64,000 nt of DNA from Pseudomonas paralcaligenes (GTDB lineage Bacteria > Pseudomonadota > Gammaproteobacteria > Pseudomonadales > Pseudomonadaceae): the NCBI RefSeq assembly GCF_019655855.1, contig NZ_BPFX01000022.1:99201-163200 (forward strand), given 5' to 3'. The notes below the pieces were generated by a model. It was not told the DNA's origin. It saw only the letters and a program-made list of their open reading frames with translations, and made no database searches. The number at the start of each line of letters is the position of its first letter. The stretch's first letter is position 1. Shown in pieces: positions 44,052 through 57,213 of the stretch. The position numbers and the translations under genes were made by a program.

Positions 44052-45397
44052 TCAGGCGAGTTGGAAGGGGTAGACGGAGCCCAGTTTAAGGATCCGGGTC
44101 AGTTCATCCAATGCCGTGCGGCATTCGATCAGCAGTTGCGGGTCGGCCAGGTCGCTCTCGGTCAGGCGGTCGCGGTAGTGCTTGTCGACCCAGGCGTTGA
44201 GGGTGTCGAACAGCGTCGGCGTCATCACCACGCCCGGGTTGACCGCCGCCAGTTCCCGCTCGTTGAGCGCCACGCGCAGGCGCAGGCAGGCCGGGCCGCC
44301 GCCGTTCTGCATGCTCTGCTTGAGGTCGAACACCTTGACCTCGCGGATCGGGCCGTTGCCGCGGGTCAGCTCGCTCAGGTAGTTCCACACGTTGGCGTTG
44401 TTGCGGCACTCCTCCGGCACGATCAGCAGCATGCCGCCGTCTTCGCGGGTCAGCAGCTGGCTGTTGAACAGGTAGGAGCGTACCGCGTCGTCGACGCTCA
44501 CGGCGTCGCGCGGCACCCTCACCGGCTGGAAGTTGCCGCCGCGGCGGGCCAGCTTGTCGCCCAGCTCGGCCAGTACCTTGTCGGTGTCGAGGAAGGCATC
44601 CTGGTGATAGAACAGCACCTCGCCGTTGCCCACCGAGATCACGTCGTTGTGGAACACGCCCTGGTCGATCACGTCCGGATTCTGCTGGGCATAGACCACG
44701 CCGTCGTCGGCCAGGCCATGCAGGCGGGCCACCGCCTGGCAGGCTTCCAGGGTCTGCCGCGCCGGGTAGCGCTGCGGCGCCGGGAAGCGGCTGTCGAAGG
44801 CGCTGCGGCCGAACACGAAGAATTCCACGCCGGCTTCGCCATAACCCTTGCAGAAGCGGGTGTGGTTGGCTGCGCCCTCGTCGCCGAACTGGCCCACGGC
44901 CGGCAGCGCGGCGTGATGGGCGAAGTGCTGCTCATTATCGAACATGGCGCGCAGCACGCGGCTGGTGGTCGGGTGCTCGATGGAGCGGTGGAACTTGCAG
45001 TTGAGGTTGGCAGCAGTGAAGTGCACACGGCCGTCCGCGGTGTCGGCGCTGGGGCTGACGGTGCAGGAGTTGGCCGTCCACATGCTGGACGCGGAGCTGA
45101 CGGCAGCCAGCAACGGCATGGATTCCCTGGCTGCCTTGGCGATCACTTCGGCGTCGGTGCCGGTGAAGCCCAGGCTGCGCAGGGCGGCGACGTCCTGGCG
45201 CTCCTGCGGGGCGAACACGCCCTGCTTGAAGCCCATGTCCATCAGCGCCTTCATCTTGCCCAGCCCCTGCCGGGCCGCTTCCTTCGGGCTGGAGACCGCC
45301 TGGCTGTTGCTCTGCGACGCCACGTTGCCATAGGACAGGCCGCCGTAGTTGTGGGTCGGGCCAACCAGACCGTCGACGTTCATTTCATAGGCGGACA

Positions 45398-45398
<1 letters not shown>
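44052..45398 (-). CDS. astB: N-succinylarginine dihydrolase
   Basis: A 448-residue amidinotransferase-fold enzyme that hydrolyses succinylarginine to succinylornithine, CO2 and ammonia. [28 protein letters not shown] is the family start; [24 protein letters not shown] (His) and [22 protein letters not shown] (catalytic Cys in [10 protein letters not shown]) are seen. Full length. The start ATG overlaps the astD stop by one base. Confidence 0.96.
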
Positions 45399-47883
<2,485 letters not shown>

Positions 47884-47978
47884 GGATCCTCCGGATCAGC
47901 TATCAGCTTCAAGCGGCAAGCTACAAGTAGATGGGCAGACTGGCTTGCCGCTTGTGGCTTGCAGCTTGCCGCTCGGGT

Positions 47979-48995
47979 TTATACCGCCACCAGCCGGACG
48001 CTGGCGCCCTCGCCCACCGCCAGGACCTCGGCCGCTTCCGGGCTCAGGGTCACCGGCTTGCCGGGCACCCAGTCGAGTTCGGCGATGATGGCGCGGAAGT
48101 CCTGCAGCTGGCCGTTGCACACCAGGTACTGGCGCCCGCCCTTGCCCGGCTCGCCGATGCGCACCGGCACCACCCGGCTCTGGGCGATGGAGCGGATGCC
48201 CGAGGTGCGCGCGTGCAGGGTCGGGCCGCCATCGAAGATGTCGATGTAGTGGTCGGTCTCGAAGCCTTCGCGCATCAGGATGTCGAAGGTCACCTGGGCG
48301 CGGCTGTAGACCTGGCCCATGGCTTCCTGGGCGCTGTCCGGCAGCAGCGGCACGTAGATCGGGTAGTGCGGCATCAGCTCGGCGAGGAAGGTGCGGCTCT
48401 TCAGCCCGCACAGGCGCTCGGCGTCGGTGTAGCGCATGTCGAAGAAGTTGCGGCCGACCGCGTCCCAGAACGGCGAGTCGCCCTGCTCGTCGCTGTAGCC
48501 GACGATCTCGACCACCACCGCATCGGCGAAGCGCTCGGGATGGGCGGCCATGAACAGCAGGCGACCGCGCGAGTTGAGCTCGGCGAAGGGGCTGTCGACC
48601 AGGTCGCGCTGCACGTAGAAGCTGGTCAGCAGGCTGTTGCCGGTGAGGTCGTGGCACAGCGAGAGGACGTGGATCTTGTTGTGGATCTTCAGCTCGCGCG
48701 AGGCGTGCACGAAGGTCTCGTTGCGGAAGCTGTAGAAGGGTTCCGAGTAGCCCGCCGAGGCGACGATGGCCGAGCAGCCGACCAGCTTGCCGCTGGCCGC
48801 GTCCTCGAGGACGAAGAAGTAGCTCTCCTCGCCGTTGAAGCTGACTTCGGCGGCGAACGAGGCCTCGGACGCGGCGATCTTGTCGCCCAGGCGGCCGGCG
48901 TCGTCGGGCAGCGAGGTGACGCCCACCGGGCTGTCCGCGGCCAGACGCTGTACCTCGGCAAGGTCCGACATCTGCGCAGGGCGCATCACCAGCAT
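47979..48995 (-). CDS. aruF: Arginine/ornithine N-succinyltransferase, alpha subunit
   Basis: A 338-residue AstA paralogue: MLVMRPAQMSDLAEVQRLAADSPVGVTSLPDDAGRLGDKI, DLTGNSLLTSFYVQRDLVDSPFAELNSRGRLLFMAAHPERF, GYSDEQGDSPFWDAVGRNFFDMRYTDAERLCGLKSRTFLAELMPHYPIYVPLL. Same fold as aruG. The 95 bp between aruF and aruG contain an imperfect repeat (CAAGCTACAAG..., CTTGCCGCTTGTGGCTTGC) that forms a hairpin. Confidence 0.95.
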   Translation of the reverse strand: MLVMRPAQMSDLAEVQRLAADSPVGVTSLPDDAGRLGDKIAASEASFAAEVSFNGEESYFFVLEDAASGKLVGCSAIVASAGYSEPFYSFRNETFVHASRELKIHNKIHVLSLCHDLTGNSLLTSFYVQRDLVDSPFAELNSRGRLLFMAAHPERFADAVVVEIVGYSDEQGDSPFWDAVGRNFFDMRYTDAERLCGLKSRTFLAELMPHYPIYVPLLPDSAQEAMGQVYSRAQVTFDILMREGFETDHYIDIFDGGPTLHARTSGIRSIAQSRVVPVRIGEPGKGGRQYLVCNGQLQDFRAIIAELDWVPGKPVTLSPEAAEVLAVGEGASVRLVAV

Positions 48996-49173
48996 GGCGT
49001 CACTCCTTCAGGAACCGCACTCCGCCACGGCGGAGCGTCTCTCGAATAAAAGCTCCAAAAGGCGCGCGGCCCTCTGGAGAAAAGATCGGAACGCAATCCG
49101 ATCACGCATGGAACGGCTCTTCCTGAGCGCACGGCGGCGCCTCCCTGCGCCACCGCTGCCGGTCACGGGCGGA

Positions 49174-50891
<1,718 letters not shown>

Positions 50892-50992
50892 GTAGCGGCA
50901 CCACAGCCTCTTCAGGAGGGAGCGAAACCAAGGGCCAGAGGTGAGGCAAGTGTTTCTGACTGCTTTTGCACGAAGCTCCGAAAACGAGCCGA

Positions 50993-51979
50993 CTACCCCC
51001 GCTCAACCGCCGCCGGCGCGATCTCGAACGGACTGGCGCTGCGCCGCTGGTTGCGGTCTTCCCGCGGCGTGGCGCCGAAGAAGTTGCGGTAGGCGCTGGA
51101 GAAGTGCGGCCCGGAAGAGAACCCGCACGACAGGCCGATCTGGATGATCGACTTGCTGGTCTGCATCAGCAGCTGGCGCGCCTTGTTCAGGCGCAGCTCC
51201 AGGTAGTACTGGCTGGGCACGCGGTTGAGGTACTGCTTGAAGATGCGTTCCAGCTGGCGCCGCGACACACAGACGTGCTGGGCGATCTCGTCGGTAGTCA
51301 GCGGTTCCTCGATGTTGGCCTCCATCAGCAGCACCGCCTGGGTCAGCTTGGGATGGCTGGAGCCGATGCGGTTCTGCAGCGGGATGCGCTGGCGCTCGCC
51401 ACCCTCGCGGATGCGCTCGACCACCAATTCCTCGCTCACTGCGCCGGCCAGCTCGGCGCCGTGGTCGCGGGCCAGCACGGCCAGCAGCAGGTCGAGCACG
51501 GCCAAGCCGCCGCAGGCGGTCAGGCGATCGCGGTCCCAGTCGAACAGGTGGCTGGTGGCGATGACCTTGGGGAAGCGCTCGGTGAAGTCGTCCTGCCAGC
51601 GCCAGTGCACGGCGGCGCGGTAGCCGTCGAGCAGGCCGAGCTGGGCCAGCGGATAGACGCCGGCGGACAGGCCGCCGATGGCGAGGCCGCCACGGGCCAG
51701 CTGCTTGAGCGCCGAGGCCAGCCCCGGAGCGACCTGGGCCGGCGGTTCGTCGGCCAGCAGGAACAGCTTGTGGCAGCCCTCCAGCCGCCCGGCCCAGGGT
51801 TCGCCGGGCATCTGCCAGGCGCCTTGGACCGGCGCTTCGGCCTGCAGGAAGCGCAGTTCGTAGACGACCTCCGGGTGGACGCGCTGCGCCACGCGCAGGG
51901 CTTCTTCGGCCAGGGCCAGGGTCATGGGCCTGGTTTCCGGCCAGATAAGGAAACCGATGCAGTGGGCAGTGGACGTCAT
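50993..51979 (-). CDS. argR: AraC-family arginine regulator ArgR
   Basis: A 328-residue protein: DJ-1/class I glutamine-amidotransferase-like N-terminal domain (IGFLIWPETRPMTLALAEEALRVAQRV; GGLSAGVYPLAQLGLL) and a C-terminal AraC DNA-binding domain from about 215 (PLTTDEIAQHVCVSRRQLERIFKQYLNRVPSQYYLELRLNKARQLLMQTSKSIIQIGLSCGFSSGPHFSSAYRNFFG). This is the Pseudomonas ArgR, unrelated to E. coli ArgR; it activates aot and aru and represses argF. It follows aotP by 16 bp and is in the aot operon. Confidence 0.95.
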   Translation of the reverse strand: MTSTAHCIGFLIWPETRPMTLALAEEALRVAQRVHPEVVYELRFLQAEAPVQGAWQMPGEPWAGRLEGCHKLFLLADEPPAQVAPGLASALKQLARGGLAIGGLSAGVYPLAQLGLLDGYRAAVHWRWQDDFTERFPKVIATSHLFDWDRDRLTACGGLAVLDLLLAVLARDHGAELAGAVSEELVVERIREGGERQRIPLQNRIGSSHPKLTQAVLLMEANIEEPLTTDEIAQHVCVSRRQLERIFKQYLNRVPSQYYLELRLNKARQLLMQTSKSIIQIGLSCGFSSGPHFSSAYRNFFGATPREDRNQRRSASPFEIAPAAVERG

Positions 51980-51995
51980 GGGAGGAGTCTAGTGC

Positions 51996-52760
<765 letters not shown>

Positions 52761-52799
52761 GGTCTCGGCTCTCGATATCGAATACGGGGAACGCGCGGC

Positions 52800-53498
52800 T
52801 CAGGCCTTGCGCGGCGCGAGGTAGACCAGCCAGCGGCGCTCGGCCAGCTTGAACAGGCGCACCAGGATGAAGGTCAGGCAGAGGTAGAAGACGCCGGCGG
52901 TGATGTAGGCCTCGAACGGCAGGTAGTACTGCGAGCTGACGGTCTTGGCGGCGCCGGTGATGTCGATCAGGGTCACCACCGAGGCCAGGCTGGTGGTGTG
53001 CAGCATCATGATCACCTCGTTGCTGTACTGCGGCAGCGCACGGCGCAGGGCGGACGGCAGGAGGATGCGGCGGTACAGCTTGGCGCGCGACATACCCATG
53101 GCCTTGGCCGCCTCGATCTCGCCGTGGGGCGTGGCCTTGAGGCTGCCCGCGAGGATTTCCGCGCTGTAGGCGCTGGTGTTGATGGCGAACGCCAGGCAGG
53201 CGCAGAAGGTGGCGTTGGACAGGTACGGCCACATGAAGCTCTCGCGCACCGCCTCGAACTGGGCCAGGCCGTAGTACAGCAGGTACAGCTGCACCAGCAT
53301 CGGCGTGCCGCGGATGATGTAGGTGTAGAGCCAGGCCGGGAAGTTGATCGCCGGCTGCCTGGACACCCGCATCAGCGCCAGCGGCACGGCCAGCGCCAGG
53401 CCGAACGCCAGGGCGACCGCCAGCAGCTTGAGGGTGACCAGCACGCCGCCGAAGTACAGCGGCAGGCTGTCGAGTACCACGTTGTAGTCGAAAAGCAT
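52800..53498 (-). CDS. aotM: Arginine/ornithine ABC transporter permease AotM
   Basis: A 232-residue HisM-type permease with about five membrane helices. Conserved coupling loop EIEAAKAMGMSRAKLYRRILLPSALRRALPQYSNEVIMMLHTTSLASVVTLIDITGAAKTV near 125-180 (EAA motif). WLYTYIIRGTPMLVQLYLLYYGL is typical of polar amino-acid permeases. Ten bases from aotQ. Confidence 0.95.
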   Translation of the reverse strand: MLFDYNVVLDSLPLYFGGVLVTLKLLAVALAFGLALAVPLALMRVSRQPAINFPAWLYTYIIRGTPMLVQLYLLYYGLAQFEAVRESFMWPYLSNATFCACLAFAINTSAYSAEILAGSLKATPHGEIEAAKAMGMSRAKLYRRILLPSALRRALPQYSNEVIMMLHTTSLASVVTLIDITGAAKTVSSQYYLPFEAYITAGVFYLCLTFILVRLFKLAERRWLVYLAPRKA

Positions 53499-53508
53499 GG
53501 CAACTCCC

Positions 53509-54198
53509 TCAGATTTCGGCGGCTTTCACGCCGACCGAGTAGCGACGTTCGAGGTAGCGCAGCACCAGCAGCGACACGCTGGTCATGACCAGGTAGATGG
53601 CCGCCGCCAGCAGGATGTAGGTGAAGGGCTCGCGGGTCGCGTCGCCGGCGCTCTTGGCGCGGGCCATCATGTCCTGCAGGCCGACCAGGGAGATCAGCGC
53701 GGTGGCCTTGACCAGCACCAGCCAGTTGTTGGTCACACCGGGAATCGCCAGGCGGATCATCTGCGGCACCAGGATGCGCAGGAACACCCGCAGCGAACTC
53801 ATGCCGTAGGCCATGCCGGCCTCGCCCTGCCCTTTCGGGATCGCCATGAAGGCACCACGGAAGGTCTCGGACAAGTAGGCGCCGTAAATGAAGCCCAAAG
53901 TGCCGACACCGGCGACGAAGGGGTTGATGTCGATGTAGTCGTCGAAGCCGACCAGCGGCGCGAGGCGGTTCACCAGGTCCTGGCCGCCGTAGAAGATCAG
54001 CAGGATCAGCACCAGGTCGGGAATGCCGCGGATCACGGTGGCGTAGGTCTCGCCCATCAGGGCCAGCCATTTCACCGGGGACAGGCGGAACGCCGCGCCG
54101 ATCAGGCCGAGCGTGACGGCCACCGCCATCGACAGCAGGGCCAGCTGCACGGTGAGCCAGGCACCCTCGAGAATGGTCGAGCCGTAGCCGTTGAACAT
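53509..54198 (-). CDS. aotQ: Arginine/ornithine ABC transporter permease AotQ
   Basis: A 229-residue HisQ-type permease. MFNGYGSTILEGAWLTVQLALLSMAVAVTLGLIGAAFRLS, YATVIRGIPDLVLILLIFYGGQDLVNRLAPL, GEAGMAYGMSSLRVFLRILVPQMIRLAIPGVTNNWLVLVKATALISLVGLQDMM (EAA loop). Pairs with AotM. A strong hairpin (54322-54347) separates it from aotJ. Confidence 0.95.
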   Translation of the reverse strand: MFNGYGSTILEGAWLTVQLALLSMAVAVTLGLIGAAFRLSPVKWLALMGETYATVIRGIPDLVLILLIFYGGQDLVNRLAPLVGFDDYIDINPFVAGVGTLGFIYGAYLSETFRGAFMAIPKGQGEAGMAYGMSSLRVFLRILVPQMIRLAIPGVTNNWLVLVKATALISLVGLQDMMARAKSAGDATREPFTYILLAAAIYLVMTSVSLLVLRYLERRYSVGVKAAEI

Positions 54199-54321
54199 GA
54201 AATCTATCCTCTGCAGACAGCAGGAGCGCTCCTGCTCGGAGCGAGGGCGGAGGCGACTGCTCGTCGCTGACGCGGCGCCCTCCCGGCAAGCGTAGCCCGG
54301 ATGGTGTCCAGGCTAACGGGA

Positions 54322-54347
54322 CGCCGCTCCCACGGATGGGAGCGGCG
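54322..54347 (-). other. Stable hairpin between aotJ and aotQ
   Basis: CGCCGCTCCCA, loop CGGA, TGGGAGCGGCG: an 11-pair perfect stem with no T-run. Such stems after a binding-protein gene protect its mRNA and keep it more abundant than the permease mRNAs, as in other ABC operons. Confidence 0.75.
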
Positions 54348-54370
54348 CCCGCCGGGAAGGTTGAGCGGCG

Positions 54371-55144
54371 TTACTCGCCGTAGACGTTGAACTGGAAGTA
54401 CTTGTCCTGCACTTCCTGGTACTTGCCATTGGCGCGGATCGCCAGGATGGCGGCGCTGATCTTGTCGGCCAGGGCCTTGTCACCCTTGCGCACGGCGATG
54501 CCCTGGCCTTCGCCGAAGTATTTCTCGTCGGTGAAGTCCGGACCGACCAGGGCGAAGCCCTTGCCGGCGTCGGTCTTGAGGAAGCCGTCGTCGATGTTGA
54601 CCACGTCGGCCAGGGTGGCGTCCAGGCGGCCGGAGGCCAGGTCGAGGAAGATTTCGTTCTGCGAGCTGTAGCGCACGATCTCGGCACCGGCCGGAGCGAA
54701 GACGTCGCTGGCGTAGCGGTCGTAGATGGAGGAGCGCTGCACGCCGATCTTCTTGCCCTTGAGACCGGCCACGTCGCTGTACTCGCTGCCGGCCTTCATC
54801 GCCAGGCGCGCCGGGGTGGCGTAGTACTTGCCGGTGAAGTCGACGGAGCGCTTGCGCTCCTCGGTGATGGACATGGACGACAGGATGGCGTCGAACTTGC
54901 GCACCTTCAGCGCCGGGATCAGGCCGTCGAACTCCTGCTCGATCCACTTGCACTCGACCTTCATCTCGGCGCACAGGGCGTTGCCGATGTCGTAGTCGAA
55001 GCCGGTGATCTTGCCGTCCGGGGTCTTGTAGGCGAAGGGCGGGTAGGCCGCCTCGATGCCGATGCGCAGGGGTTTCTCATCTGCCTGAACCAGCGCACTG
55101 AAAGCGGTCAGCGCCAGCGCGCCGAGAAGTACGATCTTCTTCAT
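54371..55144 (-). CDS. aotJ: Arginine/ornithine periplasmic binding protein AotJ
   Basis: A 257-residue family 3 binding protein. Signal peptide [21 protein letters not shown]. Mature part: [83 protein letters not shown] is the diagnostic lobe of Lys/Arg/Orn/His-type binding proteins. AAGGAGCACAAG precedes the ATG. First gene of the aot operon; ArgR site about 160 bp upstream. Confidence 0.96.
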   Translation of the reverse strand: MKKIVLLGALALTAFSALVQADEKPLRIGIEAAYPPFAYKTPDGKITGFDYDIGNALCAEMKVECKWIEQEFDGLIPALKVRKFDAILSSMSITEERKRSVDFTGKYYATPARLAMKAGSEYSDVAGLKGKKIGVQRSSIYDRYASDVFAPAGAEIVRYSSQNEIFLDLASGRLDATLADVVNIDDGFLKTDAGKGFALVGPDFTDEKYFGEGQGIAVRKGDKALADKISAAILAIRANGKYQEVQDKYFQFNVYGE

Positions 55145-55300
55145 CTTGTGCTCCTTCGAATGGGGTACCGCATGGGCAGAATGAATTCGCCATGGCCGTG
55201 GGTGAATTGTAGAAAGTGTCCCCGTCTTTGCCGGCATGGATGCCCGGCGAGAGGGTTTGGCCAAGTGGGCGGCATTCTATCGACCAGGGGTAGGTCGATA

Positions 55301-55316
55301 TTTCTTCAAAGCGACA
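55301..55316 (-). promoter_or_regulatory. ArgR half-site before aotJ
   Basis: Minus strand TGTCGC-N8-AA (TGTCGCTTTGAAGAAA), exact to the Pseudomonas ArgR half-site pattern, 157-172 bp before the aotJ start. A second, poorer half (GTCGA) lies further in at 55280-55285 and 55293-55297. Confidence 0.65.
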
Positions 55317-55575
55317 ACAAATTACAGAAGCCCAGGACAGGCGCGGCGCGCATATTGACAGGCCATCCAAAAGATGACCAGCGAGACAGAAATGCAAACC
55401 CCATAACGCAGCAATAAGCGGGCCAGCATTCCCCACTCCCCTCCTACCACCGGGTTTCAGCCGCCCTCGCCGTCCCAGCCACGCACCACGAACGGGCGAA
55501 GTGTTTCTCCTCCACCCCGAAAGCGGGCAGGTTTGTTACCGGCGCCTACTCCGCCCACCTGGAGGACACAGTCCT

Positions 55576-55639
55576 GTGGGAGCGACCTTGGTCGCGATGA
55601 GGGCCCGCGCAAAACCATCGCGACCAAGGTCGCTCCCAC
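55576..55639. repeat. 64 bp palindrome, perfect 24-base arms
   Basis: The arms (55576-55599, 55616-55639) are exact inverse repeats (core GTGGGAGCGACCTTGGTCGC). This is the widespread 'GTGGGAGC' REP family of pseudomonads; related copies at 57116-57184 and inside 63031-63160. The 525 bp gene-free stretch 55145-55669 contains this and the aotJ control region. Confidence 0.9.
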
Positions 55640-55669
55640 CCCTACTCCTTCCCTGCTCTCAACCCGTGC

Positions 55670-57028
55670 CTACAACTCGAACGCCTGGTTCTGCAGCGGC
55701 ACGCAGGCGCTCCAGCCCAGCTCGCGCTGGATGCGCTCGCGCAGCGCCTCCGAGGCATCCGCCTCGCCATGCACGATGAAGACCTTGCGCGGCGCGCGGC
55801 GGAAGCCGGACAGCCAGCGCATCAGCTCGTCGCTGTCGGCGTGGGCCGACATCATCGGCAGTTCGGCGATTTCCGCGTTCACCGGCAGCCACTGGCCGTA
55901 CACCTTGGTCTCTCGCGCGCCTTCCAGCAGCTTGCGGCCGCGTGTGCCGGCGGCCTGGTAGCCGGAGAACAGCAGGGTATTGCGGTGGTCCGGGGCGAAG
56001 GCGGCGATGTGGTGCAGCACCCGCCCGCCGGTGGCCATGCCGCTGGCCGAGATGATCACCTTCGGGTAGCGGTTGGCCGACAGGGCCTTGGATTCCTCCA
56101 CGTCGCGCACGTAGGTGACCGAGTCGCAGGCGGACTCGTATTCCGGCGCCGACAGGCGGTGGTCCTTGGGGTAGCGGTGCAGCAGCTCGCTGGCGCTGGT
56201 CGCCATCGGACTGTCGAGGTAGACCGGCAGGTTGTGCAGGCGACCGCTGCGGCGCAGTTGCCAGAGGCTGTGGATCAGCGACTGGGCGCGGCCGACGGCG
56301 AACGCGGGAATCACCACGGTGCCGCCGCGCTGGGCGGTGCGCTTGATCACCTCTTCCAGGGCGTCGAGAGGGTCGGCGGGATCGTGGTGGCGGTTGCCGT
56401 AGGTGGACTCGATCACCACGTAGTCGGCCTCCGGCACGTCCTCGGGGTCGAGCATCACCGGGTCGTCGTAGCGGCCCAGGTCACCGGAGAACACCACGCG
56501 CCGGCCGCCGATGTCGATCTGCGCGGTGGCCGCGCCGAGGATGTGGCCGGCCCGGCGCAGCAGCAGGCGCGCGCCGCCGGGCAGCTCGACCTCCTGATGC
56601 AGCGGCGCCGGCTTGAACAGCTTGAGGGTGCGCTCGGCGTCGGCGACGCAGTACAGCGGCAGCGCCGGCTTGTGCTTGGAGAAGCCCTTGCGGTTGGCCA
56701 GCTCGGCGTCCTTCTCCTGCAGGAAGGCGCTGTCGCGCAGGATCAGCTCGGCCACGTCGCGAGTGGCCGGCGTCGAATGGATGCGCCCGGAAAAGCCGTC
56801 GAGCATCAGCCGTGGCAGGTAGCCGCAATGGTCCAGGTGGGCATGGGTCAGCACCACCGCGTCGATGTCGCCGGCGTTCACCGGCAGGCGCTGCCAGTTC
56901 AGCTCGCGCAGGTTCTTCAGGCCCTGGAACAGGCCGCAGTCGACGAGCAGGCGGGTGTCGCCGTGGGTGAGCAGATGCTTGGAACCGGTGACGGTGCCGG
57001 CACCGCCGAGGCTGGTGAGTGTGAGCAT
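55670..57028 (-). CDS. Beta-CASP metallo-beta-lactamase nuclease
   Basis: A 452-residue protein. Metallo-beta-lactamase part: LLVDCGLFQGLKNLRELNW, AVVLTHAHLDHCGYLPRLMLDGF (HxHxDH), RAGHILGAATAQI, VVFSGDLGRYDDPVMLDPE. Beta-CASP region: VVIESTYGNRHH, VVIPAFAVGRAQSLIHSLWQL, VIISASGMATGGRVLHHIAAF, and MMSAHADSDELMRWLSGF. Family members are RNases or related. In bacteria they often sit beside phosphoketolase, universal stress and acetate genes. Here it lies downstream of the phosphoketolase, same strand, 185 bp gap with a repeat. Confidence 0.9.
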   Translation of the reverse strand: MLTLTSLGGAGTVTGSKHLLTHGDTRLLVDCGLFQGLKNLRELNWQRLPVNAGDIDAVVLTHAHLDHCGYLPRLMLDGFSGRIHSTPATRDVAELILRDSAFLQEKDAELANRKGFSKHKPALPLYCVADAERTLKLFKPAPLHQEVELPGGARLLLRRAGHILGAATAQIDIGGRRVVFSGDLGRYDDPVMLDPEDVPEADYVVIESTYGNRHHDPADPLDALEEVIKRTAQRGGTVVIPAFAVGRAQSLIHSLWQLRRSGRLHNLPVYLDSPMATSASELLHRYPKDHRLSAPEYESACDSVTYVRDVEESKALSANRYPKVIISASGMATGGRVLHHIAAFAPDHRNTLLFSGYQAAGTRGRKLLEGARETKVYGQWLPVNAEIAELPMMSAHADSDELMRWLSGFRRAPRKVFIVHGEADASEALRERIQRELGWSACVPLQNQAFEL

Positions 57029-57115
57029 GGGTCGGTTTCCTCAATCGATGCCAGCCAGGCCGTCCTGAGCGACGGCCTGGCAATGCAGGTGTTCTTTCAA
57101 GGCCAATGTGATCGC

Positions 57116-57184
57116 TGTAGGAGCAGCCTTGGTCGCGAACCGGGACAACCCGGCAGAAGCTTCGCGGCCAAGGCCGCTCCCACA
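57116..57184. repeat. REP-family palindrome between phosphoketolase and nuclease
   Basis: TGTAGGAGCAGCCTTGGTCGCG and CGCGGCCAAGGCCGCTCCCACA, imperfect arms, same family as 55576-55639, 30 bp after the phosphoketolase stop. Confidence 0.85.
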
Positions 57185-57213
57185 GTGATGAGCAACAGCG
57201 GACATGGGCTTTT

